NCBI GenBank assembly: GCA_045602325.1
Contig: JAZSBH010000088.1
Span: 1-18,758 of the forward strand
DNA length: 18,758 bases
From: CAMEON01 sp045602325
GTDB lineage: Bacteria > Bacillota > Clostridia > Oscillospirales > CAG-272
Reading direction: 5' to 3'
Shown: positions 1 to 6,256 of the stretch, in pieces
Position numbering within the stretch: position 1 is the first letter of the stretch
Layout of the letters: each line of letters opens with the position of its first letter
Translations under genes and position numbers: made by a program
The notes under the pieces: model-generated
What the model was told of the DNA's origin: nothing
Seen by the model: the letters and a program-made list of their open reading frames with translations, nothing else
The model's database searches: none

Positions 1-699
1 CATATCAAAGCCACCCCCGCCGACTTTGCGGAGTCCGTGCTGATGCCCGGCGACCCTCTGCGTGCCAAATTCGTGGCTGAAAACTTCCTCACCGACGCCC
101 GCCTCGTCAACAATGTCCGCGGTATTCAGGGCTACACCGGCACCTACAAAGGCACGCCCGTTTCGGTCATGGCCAGCGGTATGGGCATGCCCTCCATCGG
201 CATTTATTCCTTTGAACTCTACAACTTCTTCGGCGTGGAGAACATCATTCGCATCGGTTCTGCGGGAGGTCTTGCCGACGATATTCAGCTTCGTGACATC
301 ATCATCGGCATGGGTGCCTGCACCAACTCGAACTACCAGGAGCAGTACAAGCTGAACGGCAACTACGCTCCCATCGCCAGCTACGATCTGCTCCGCCGTG
401 CCGTAGCCGAGTGTGAAGCCATTGGCGTACGCTACAAGGTGGGCAATCTGCTCTCCTCTGACGTATTCTATCACGCCGACCCCGACTTCAATCAGGGTTG
501 GTACAAGATGGGGGTTCTGGGCGTAGAGATGGAGGCCGCTGCCCTCTACATGAATGCCGCAGCAGCAGGCAAGCGCGCTTTGGCGATCTGCACCGTCTCG
601 GATCACATTCTGCGCGGAGAGGCTTTGGATGCCGACGCCAGACAGAATACCTTTACCGATATGATGTCCGTCGCTCTGAATGTAGCCGTCTCCATGTAA
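1..699 (+). CDS. deoD: purine nucleoside phosphorylase DeoD type, 5' partial
   Basis: Cytoplasmic enzyme that phosphorolyses purine (deoxy)nucleosides to free base and (deoxy)ribose-1-phosphate. The reading frame is open from base 1, and its first residues (HIKATPADFAE) align with the E. coli DeoD N-terminus just after Met-Ala-Thr-Pro, so only about four codons lie outside the window. Family hallmarks in order: the phosphate loop MPGDPLRAK, NNVRG, the IIRIGSAGG strand, GVEMEAAALY for nucleoside binding, and TVSDH carrying the catalytic Asp. The His that reaches into the neighbouring subunit's active site is the first visible residue. An ATG at 37 is internal and would delete that His, so it is not the start. 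The next gene follows after 27 nt, which suggests an operon of nucleotide metabolism genes. The family assignment is secure. Confidence 0.96.
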   Translation, partial: HIKATPADFAESVLMPGDPLRAKFVAENFLTDARLVNNVRGIQGYTGTYKGTPVSVMASGMGMPSIGIYSFELYNFFGVENIIRIGSAGGLADDIQLRDIIIGMGACTNSNYQEQYKLNGNYAPIASYDLLRRAVAECEAIGVRYKVGNLLSSDVFYHADPDFNQGWYKMGVLGVEMEAAALYMNAAAAGKRALAICTVSDHILRGEALDADARQNTFTDMMSVALNVAVSM

Positions 700-726
700 C
701 ACCCTTCATCACTCCGAGGTATCATT

Positions 727-1926
727 ATGCCAAAATACGAAGTTCTCTCGAAAGAACTCACCGAACGAATCCAGCGTGATCGGGCGGAGCACACCTATCC
801 CACAGTCGCATTTTCGGATGACCAAGTGGTACGCCGCCGCAATCTGGTCAAGGACAAGGGGAGCGTGTGGCGCCCCACCTTCGTGCACGATATCGACAAG
901 GTCATGCACTGCCCCTACTACAACCGCTACACCGATAAGACTCAGGTCTTTTCACTCTATAAAAACGACGATATCACCCGTCGTTCCCTACACGTGCAGT
1001 TGGTATCCCGCATTTCCCGCACCATCGGTGCCGCCCTCCACCTGAATCTCGACCTTATTGAGGCCATCGCCCTGGGACACGATATGGGACATCCCCCCTT
1101 CGCCCACACGGGAGAGGCTTACCTAGACCAGCTCTACTTCAAGCACACGGGACAGCACTTCTACCACAACATCCACTCGGTACGGGTGCTGGATAAGATC
1201 TACCCCTACAACATCAGTCTCCAAACCCTCAACGGCATTGCCGCCCATAACGGCGAGCTGGAATGTGAGGAGTATTACCCCGTCCCCCTGGAAAGTTTTG
1301 ATGAGTTCGATCGCATCATCCAAAATTGCTATACAAATCCTGCGGCGGTGCAGAGCATGATGCCCTGTACTCTGGAGGGTGCTGTGGTGCGCCTGTCCGA
1401 CATTATCGCCTACCTGGGCAAGGACCGTCAGGACGCCGCACGCGCCAAAATGGCCGAGGAATCGGTTTTCTCCAATGAGGATATCGGTTCCATCAACGCC
1501 GAGATCATCAACAATCTGGCGGTCAACGTCATTGAAAACAGCTACGGCAAGCCCTACATCAAGCTGGATGCCAAGCACTTCAAGGCCCTGCGGAAGTCCC
1601 GTCTGGACAACTACAAAATGATCTACAATTACGCCGCCGCCTTCGCCAGTCTGGACACCACCGTCAAGCCCATGATGGCCGAGATCTACGGTCAGCTTTT
1701 GGATGATCTGAAGGCGGGCAACCGCTACTCCCCCATCTTCCGCTACCATATTGACTTCGTCAACGCCATCTACTACAAGCGAGATATTCCCTACGAGCAG
1801 TGCGATCCCCACGACATCGTGGTAGACTACATCGCCAGCATGACCGATAATTACTTCATCGAGCTCCATGGCTACCTGTTCCCCAACAGCCCGCTCCGGG
1901 TGGAGTACAAGGGATACTTTGACTGA
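727..1926 (+). CDS. HD-domain dNTP triphosphohydrolase (dGTPase-like)
   Basis: Predicted cytoplasmic metal-dependent hydrolase of 399 aa in the dGTPase/HD superfamily, whose members convert dNTPs to deoxynucleoside and triphosphate. The HD metal site is visible: His89 (in RRSLHVQLVSR), His118-Asp119 within ALGHDMGHPPFAHTGE, and Asp224 in VRLSDIIAYLGKD. His150 and His174 lie in the stretch family members use around the active site. The sequence KTQVF near residue 71 matches the usual dGTPase N-terminal segment. The start has a good ribosome binding site, GAGGT, 7 nt before the ATG. It lies between deoD and two DHH phosphoesterases in the same orientation, which fits control of dNTP pools or supply of deoxynucleosides to DeoD (inference). 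Substrate preference cannot be read from the sequence, so no symbol is given. Confidence 0.88.
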   Translation: MPKYEVLSKELTERIQRDRAEHTYPTVAFSDDQVVRRRNLVKDKGSVWRPTFVHDIDKVMHCPYYNRYTDKTQVFSLYKNDDITRRSLHVQLVSRISRTIGAALHLNLDLIEAIALGHDMGHPPFAHTGEAYLDQLYFKHTGQHFYHNIHSVRVLDKIYPYNISLQTLNGIAAHNGELECEEYYPVPLESFDEFDRIIQNCYTNPAAVQSMMPCTLEGAVVRLSDIIAYLGKDRQDAARAKMAEESVFSNEDIGSINAEIINNLAVNVIENSYGKPYIKLDAKHFKALRKSRLDNYKMIYNYAAAFASLDTTVKPMMAEIYGQLLDDLKAGNRYSPIFRYHIDFVNAIYYKRDIPYEQCDPHDIVVDYIASMTDNYFIELHGYLFPNSPLRVEYKGYFD

Positions 1927-1959
1927 TCCCCTACCAAGAAAAGCAAGAGGAGACCATCC

Positions 1960-2907
1960 ATGTTTGAACAGATCCTTGATCTCATCCGAGCCTATCCCCG
2001 CGTCATCCTTCACCGTCACAAAAACCCCGACGGCGACGCGCTGGGCAGCCAACTCGGGTTGAAACATATACTAAAAGATTCCTTCCCCGACAAAGAAATT
2101 TTTACCGTAGGCGACATGAACGACCGATACGCTTTCATGGCGGACGAGCCCATGGACGATCTGCCCGACTCCGCCTACGAGGGGGCGCTGGCCATTGTTT
2201 TGGACACCTCCGCCAAAGCGCTGATCAGTGACGAACGCTACGCCACGGCGGCCGCCACCGCCCGTATGGATCACCATATCTTCTGCGAAACCATTTGCGA
2301 GGCCGAGATCACCGATACCTCCTTTGAAAGCTGCTGTGGGCTGATCACCGCCTTTGCCAAGGAGTGCGATCTGACGGTCTCCCCCATCGCCGCCAAGCTC
2401 CTCTACACCGGCATGATCACCGACTCGGGGCGCTTCCGCTACGACTCTACCAACGCCCAGACCCATCAAATGGCCTCCTTCCTTATGGAGCGCGGATTTG
2501 ACACGGCTGACATCTACCGCAACCTCTATTCGGACGATCTGTCCTTTATTCAGTTGCGGGCGAAATACACCTTGAAGATCCAAACCACCCCCCACCGCGT
2601 GGCATACATCTATACCGACCTTGCCGAAGCGAAAAACTACGGTGTCAGTGATTTCACCCTCTCCCGCGGCATGGTCAATGTCATGGGGGAGATCCGAGGG
2701 ATCGACTCCTGGGTCAATTTCACCGAGACCGAGGGCGGCGTGCTCTGCGAGATCCGCTCGAGCAAATACAACATCAACCCCATCGCCGTACAATACGGTG
2801 GCGGCGGGCACCAGAAAGCCAGCGGGTGCACCCTCAAAGATCGCGAGGAGGCTATGCGCTTGCTTGAGGATCTCAATTCCCTTTCGGAGGTAGAAGCCCA
2901 TGAATGA
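1960..2907 (+). CDS. DHH/DHHA1 phosphoesterase, NrnA-like (first of a tandem pair)
   Basis: A 315-aa soluble bifunctional oligoribonuclease/pAp phosphatase-like protein. NrnA-type enzymes degrade 2-5 nt RNA (nanoRNA) and dephosphorylate 3'-phosphoadenosine 5'-phosphate using Mn2+. Motifs in order: H20-KNPDGD with Asp24 and Asp26, then LDTS with Asp82, then the signature Asp104-His105-His106, then TDSGRFRYDS. The C-terminal DHHA1 substrate loop GGGGHQKASG is near residue 287. The length is normal for NrnA. It has no GGDEF, PAS or membrane segments, so it is not a GdpP-type c-di-AMP phosphodiesterase. AGAGGAGA lies 6 nt before the ATG. The gene overlaps the next by 8 nt, implying translational coupling with its paralogue. 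Confidence 0.92.
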   Translation: MFEQILDLIRAYPRVILHRHKNPDGDALGSQLGLKHILKDSFPDKEIFTVGDMNDRYAFMADEPMDDLPDSAYEGALAIVLDTSAKALISDERYATAAATARMDHHIFCETICEAEITDTSFESCCGLITAFAKECDLTVSPIAAKLLYTGMITDSGRFRYDSTNAQTHQMASFLMERGFDTADIYRNLYSDDLSFIQLRAKYTLKIQTTPHRVAYIYTDLAEAKNYGVSDFTLSRGMVNVMGEIRGIDSWVNFTETEGGVLCEIRSSKYNINPIAVQYGGGGHQKASGCTLKDREEAMRLLEDLNSLSEVEAHE

Positions 2908-3877
2908 GCAAATGCTGGCAGTCCTGAATAAAATCAAGGAATATGACCGCATCGTCATCTTCCGCCACAAGCGCCCGGACGGTGACGCGGTGGGGTCTAC
3001 CCTGGGTCTGCGGGGTATTCTGCGACTCACTTACCCGCAAAAAGAGATCATTGTCAACAACTGCGACTACTCCGATTACGTGGGCTTTCTCGGCAACGAG
3101 GACGAACCCATGCCCGACGAGTTCTACAAGAACGCTCTGGGCATCATCATCGATACCGCCAACACCGACCGTATCTCCAATCCCCGCTTTGCCCTCTGCA
3201 GGGAACTCTGCAAGATCGACCACCACATTCCCGTGCAGTCCTACGGCACCTGCGAGTGGGTGGAGGAGCATCGCTCCTCGGCCTGCGAAATGATCGCCGC
3301 TTTCTACAACGCCTTCCGTGACGAGCTCAAGATCGACCGCGAATCGGCTACCCACATCTACGCCGGCATGGTCACCGACTCGGGACGCTTCCGTTTCCGA
3401 AGCGTTTCAGGGGACACCCTCCGCCTGGCGGGTATGCTCCTGGATGAGGGTGTTGACACCGACCACCTCTACGCTCACCTGTATATGAAGGAATTCCACA
3501 CCCTGAAATTCCAGTCCTACGTATACGACCGCATGAAGATTACCGAAAACGGCGTGGCGTACGTCTATATCAACCGCTCCACCCGCAAGAAGTTCGGACT
3601 GACCTTTGAGCAGGCCTGTACCGCGGTGGGATATATGGATTCCATCAAGGGTAGCCTTATCTGGCTTGCTTTTATTGAAGCAGACGATGGCAGTATCCGC
3701 GTCCGCCTCCGTTCCCGTTTCGTCACCATCAACGAGTTGGCAGAAAAATACAACGGCGGCGGCCACGACTGCGCCAGCGGTGCCACGGTACACAGCCGCA
3801 AGGAAATGAAAGCCCTTCTGGCCGATGCCGACGCCCGGCTGGCTGACTACAAGGCGAACAACGAGGGGTGGCTATGA
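2900..3877 (+). CDS. DHH/DHHA1 phosphoesterase, NrnA-like (second of a tandem pair)
   Basis: A 325-aa paralogue of the preceding gene with the same architecture. It has H23-KRPDGD (Asp27, Asp29), IIIDTANTDRI (Asp85), the DHH triplet Asp107-His108-His109, TDSGRFRFRS, and a C-terminal NGGGHDCASG loop. All metal ligands are retained, so both copies look active. The differences are in the substrate-binding loop (GGGGHQKASG in copy one, NGGGHDCASG here) and in the linker, which suggests different substrate preference (inference). The start overlaps the upstream stop by 8 nt, with GGAGGT 8 nt before the ATG. The stop overlaps the surE ATG in an ATGA arrangement. Likely substrates are nanoRNA, short DNA or pAp; which one is not visible from sequence. 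Confidence 0.9.
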   Translation: MNEQMLAVLNKIKEYDRIVIFRHKRPDGDAVGSTLGLRGILRLTYPQKEIIVNNCDYSDYVGFLGNEDEPMPDEFYKNALGIIIDTANTDRISNPRFALCRELCKIDHHIPVQSYGTCEWVEEHRSSACEMIAAFYNAFRDELKIDRESATHIYAGMVTDSGRFRFRSVSGDTLRLAGMLLDEGVDTDHLYAHLYMKEFHTLKFQSYVYDRMKITENGVAYVYINRSTRKKFGLTFEQACTAVGYMDSIKGSLIWLAFIEADDGSIRVRLRSRFVTINELAEKYNGGGHDCASGATVHSRKEMKALLADADARLADYKANNEGWL

Positions 3878-4602
3878 GAATTCTGATTGTAAATGACGAC
3901 GGCATGAAGGCCGCTGTCCTACCTCACCTCATCCGCTGGGCGCGGAAGCTGGGAGACGTCACCTGCGTAGTGCCCAAAACCGAGCAGAGCGGTAAGAGTC
4001 AGGCCATTGATTTTCTCCACCCCGTGGAGATCAAGGAGATCCCCCTCACGGTGGATATCCGCATCTGGGCCATGGACTCCACCCCCGCCGACTGCGTGCG
4101 CTTCGGCGTAGCGGGACTCAATAAAGACTACGATCTCATCCTGTCGGGCATCAACCGCGGCTACAATTTAGGCAACGACATCGCCTATTCGGGCACCGTG
4201 GGCGCCATCAACGAGGGCGGACGGCTGGGCATCCCCGCCATCGCCCTGTCCTATGATGTAGGCGCCATGGACGAGGCTCTGGGGATGCTGGACTACTGGT
4301 GGGATTTCATGCAGAGAAGCGGTCTTCTGGAAAAGGGCTCCATGTATAACGTTAACTTCCCCCACTGCGCTACCCCCAAAGGCATCCGCGTGACCCGTCA
4401 GGGCGGAGAATTCTACTCCGACGCCTTTGAGTATCGCGGGAACAATATGTACATGCAGGTAGGCGCACCCATTCCCCGAGAGGACTGCGACCTCACCATC
4501 GATATCGATGCCGTCCACGAAGGGTACATATCCATCACTCCCATGGCGTGGAAGCGGATGGATCCCATCGTGTATGAGACGGTGAAGGATATCGCTGAAT
4601 GA
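3874..4602 (+). CDS. surE: 5'/3'-nucleotidase SurE
   Basis: SurE-family survival protein E, a cytoplasmic metal-dependent nucleoside monophosphatase that removes the phosphate from 5'- and 3'-NMPs and can trim short oligonucleotides. The N-terminal metal motif MRILIVNDDG is intact (Asn7-Asp8-Asp9). SGKSQAIDF carries the family Ser ligand, and SGINRGYNLGNDIAYSGTV is the signature loop with a further Asn ligand. The length of 242 aa is typical. I chose ATG 3874: it overlaps the previous stop as ATGA and has GAGGGG 5 nt upstream. A GTG at 3868 in frame would add only Met-Ala and has a poorer ribosome site. It is the last gene of the plus-strand operon, followed 11 nt later by a bidirectional terminator. 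Confidence 0.95.
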   Translation: MRILIVNDDGMKAAVLPHLIRWARKLGDVTCVVPKTEQSGKSQAIDFLHPVEIKEIPLTVDIRIWAMDSTPADCVRFGVAGLNKDYDLILSGINRGYNLGNDIAYSGTVGAINEGGRLGIPAIALSYDVGAMDEALGMLDYWWDFMQRSGLLEKGSMYNVNFPHCATPKGIRVTRQGGEFYSDAFEYRGNNMYMQVGAPIPREDCDLTIDIDAVHEGYISITPMAWKRMDPIVYETVKDIAE

Positions 4603-4613
4603 TTTCATAATTG

Positions 4614-4648
4614 AAAACGCACCGTACGTGGTTTGTACGGTGCGTTTT
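4614..4648. terminator. bidirectional intrinsic terminator between surE and the convergent RNase gene
   Basis: Perfect inverted repeat with arms 4614-4627 (AAAACGCACCGTAC) and 4635-4648 (GTACGGTGCGTTTT), and a 7-nt loop. The A-tract on one arm pairs with the T-tract on the other, so it can terminate transcripts from both sides. It sits between the stop codons of two convergent genes. Confidence 0.92.
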
Positions 4649-4666
4649 TCGATGTGCTTCGGGTGG

Positions 4667-6133
4667 CTATGCGACCAGCGTCCAATCTCTGCGGAATTCA
4701 CAGGCCAACACCGTCGACGTTCTCGATTCAACAGGCAAGGCATACAGCACTGGCAGGATCCGCGCACTCCTTGCGGTAAGCGTCCCATTGACCACAGGCA
4801 CGTAAGGCGTGGGATTGTAGTCATACTTACTGGAAATAGTGCCGCCGCCGGTGATGTTACCGAACGTCTCGCCCCAGCCGCCGTAGTAGTTCAGGTACTC
4901 CTGAAAATCGTTGTAGTGATTGTAGGTGTAAAAGACGTACTTCTCGTCGGCCTCGATGATCTTGTTACCGTTGCGGTCAAAGCGGGCATAGACGATGCGG
5001 GCCGCGCCGCGGGTGATGGAATAGCCGTTGTTGTAGAGTACGGCACGGTAGGCGGGGTCACAGTCGGTACCGGTAGTACCGATGTCCATCTCGTAGTAGG
5101 TCAGATCGCCGCCGCAACCGCTGATGCGAGGAAGTTCGGGTTCGTAAGGATACTTATAGGTATTCCCGCTGAACTTGGTGTGATTCACGCGCAGATACTC
5201 TCCCCAGATGCTCTCGGTGGGACGGGTGTTTTTACTGGCAGAGTGGTTAGCGGGTATCTCACCGAAGGCATACACGTAGGCGGCTACCTCTTCCAACGTA
5301 ATGTATGCGCCGCCGCGGTAGATGCGGAAGACCTCGCGGCCGTAAGCATCCACCACCACGTAAGTGTTTTCATCAATATAGTAAGGGTCGGTATTCTTGA
5401 TGTACTTCCCATCCTCCATGGGACGGTACTCCGAGATATGGGGAGCCTGATCGGGAACGTAGGGGTAGCCCGACAGTTCACCGTTCTGGGTACGGTTCAG
5501 AGCTTCCTGATAACTTCCCGCAGGCTTGTAGCCGGCCGGAGAGTTCTCGGCCTCGATGATGACCGTCGGGGGAATGTACTCTGTTTCGGGCTCGATCTCT
5601 GTTTCGGGCTCGGTCTCTGTTTCGGGATCAGGTATCGTCTCGGGAGCAGGCGTTGTTTCAGGGTCAGGCGATGTAGCAGGATCCATCTCTGTTTCGGATT
5701 CTGACACCGTCTCGGAATCAGGCGCCGTTTCAGCAGGAGTCGTTACGACTGGGACAGAATCTCCCCGGGTCTCCTCGGGAAGCTCCAGCACCACGGTCAC
5801 GGTCACACTGTCCGAAAGCCCGTAATACTCCACCGTCACGGTGGCTTGTCCCATGGCTTGGGCAATGATCACTCCGTCCTGAGTGATCCCCACACAGCTT
5901 GCGGATGACGACCAGACCAGTTTTTCTTCAGCCGCCTTCGGAACATCGGTGGTGAGCTGCAGGCTGTCTCCCACTTCCAGGGTGATCTGCTCGTAGCCCT
6001 CGATGTTGAGCTGATGCATGGCAACGGGGGTATCCTGACCGTTTCCATAATTGCAGCCAAAGAAGACAGACAATACCAAAAGAAGCACTGCCGAGGCTGT
6101 CCATATTCTTTTCATAGGTCTGTTTGATCTCAT
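4667..6133 (-). CDS. secreted lipoprotein with Ig-like domain, acidic stalk and barnase-like ribonuclease domain
   Basis: A 488-aa predicted surface lipoprotein. Residues 1-27 are a signal peptide ending in the lipobox VFFGC (Cys27). Residues about 40-117 look like a bacterial Ig-like (Big_2) domain, and about 120-190 form a Pro/Glu/Thr stalk. Residues about 262-415 match barnase/guanyl-specific microbial RNases: EVAAYVYAFGEIPANH parallels barnase VADYLQTYHKLPDNY. Glu348 (YYEMD) corresponds to Glu73, Arg375 and Arg379 (TRGAARIVY) to Arg83 and Arg87, and His406 (NHYNDF) to His102. The expected role is cleavage of extracellular RNA. ATG 6133 is chosen because GAGG lies 7 nt upstream, while Met7 (6115) has no ribosome site. 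No barstar-like inhibitor is seen. Residues 421-488 are an Arg-rich tail of unknown role. The family call rests on a motif comparison from memory. Confidence 0.85.
   Translation of the reverse strand: MRSNRPMKRIWTASAVLLLVLSVFFGCNYGNGQDTPVAMHQLNIEGYEQITLEVGDSLQLTTDVPKAAEEKLVWSSSASCVGITQDGVIIAQAMGQATVTVEYYGLSDSVTVTVVLELPEETRGDSVPVVTTPAETAPDSETVSESETEMDPATSPDPETTPAPETIPDPETETEPETEIEPETEYIPPTVIIEAENSPAGYKPAGSYQEALNRTQNGELSGYPYVPDQAPHISEYRPMEDGKYIKNTDPYYIDENTYVVVDAYGREVFRIYRGGAYITLEEVAAYVYAFGEIPANHSASKNTRPTESIWGEYLRVNHTKFSGNTYKYPYEPELPRISGCGGDLTYYEMDIGTTGTDCDPAYRAVLYNNGYSITRGAARIVYARFDRNGNKIIEADEKYVFYTYNHYNDFQEYLNYYGGWGETFGNITGGGTISSKYDYNPTPYVPVVNGTLTARSARILPVLYALPVESRTSTVLACEFRRDWTLVA
5581..5742 (-). 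repeat. 18-bp period tandem repeat encoding the Pro-Glu-Thr stalk
   Basis: About nine units of 18 bp (six codons). The first three, beginning at 5581, 5599 and 5617, share CTGTTTCGGG and are nearly identical; later units are more degenerate. On the coding strand they give PET, SET and PDPET-type residues, forming an extended acidic linker between the Ig-like and ribonuclease domains. Such repeats commonly vary in copy number. Confidence 0.85.
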
Positions 6134-6161
6134 TTTCTCGCCTCATTTCTGTATTGCCTAT

Positions 6162-6190
6162 ATTGTAGCAGATTTCAATAGATTCGTCAA
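6162..6190 (-). promoter_or_regulatory. sigma-A promoter of the barnase-like lipoprotein gene
   Basis: On the minus strand, TTGACG (6190-6185), exactly 17 nt, then TACAAT (6167-6162). Transcription would start around 6155, giving a short leader before the GAGG ribosome site and the ATG at 6133. The promoter lies just downstream of the terminator of the upstream operon, so this gene is an independent unit. Confidence 0.87.
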
Positions 6191-6202
6191 GAGGTATAGG
6201 AG

Positions 6203-6243
6203 AAAAAGAGGTGTTTCAACCGCAAATGCGGTTGAAACACCTC
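6203..6243 (-). terminator. intrinsic terminator of the ABC/nuclease operon
   Basis: A 16-bp perfect stem (arms 6208-6223 and 6228-6243, GAGGTGTTTCAACCGC and its complement) with a 4-nt loop. On the minus strand it is followed by a run of five T. It begins 13 nt after the stop codon of the 848-aa lipoprotein gene. Confidence 0.93.
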
Positions 6244-6256
6244 GGAAAGTCAAATA

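Noticed and set aside
1960..3877. DHH proteins as c-di-AMP phosphodiesterases (GdpP)
   Set aside because: No membrane segments, PAS or degenerate GGDEF domain; length and motifs fit stand-alone NrnA-type proteins.
4628..5704. Plus-strand open frame of 358 codons opposite the barnase-like gene
   Set aside because: Begins inside the terminator loop, has a Val/Gly-rich shadow composition, and is contradicted by the clear minus-strand protein.
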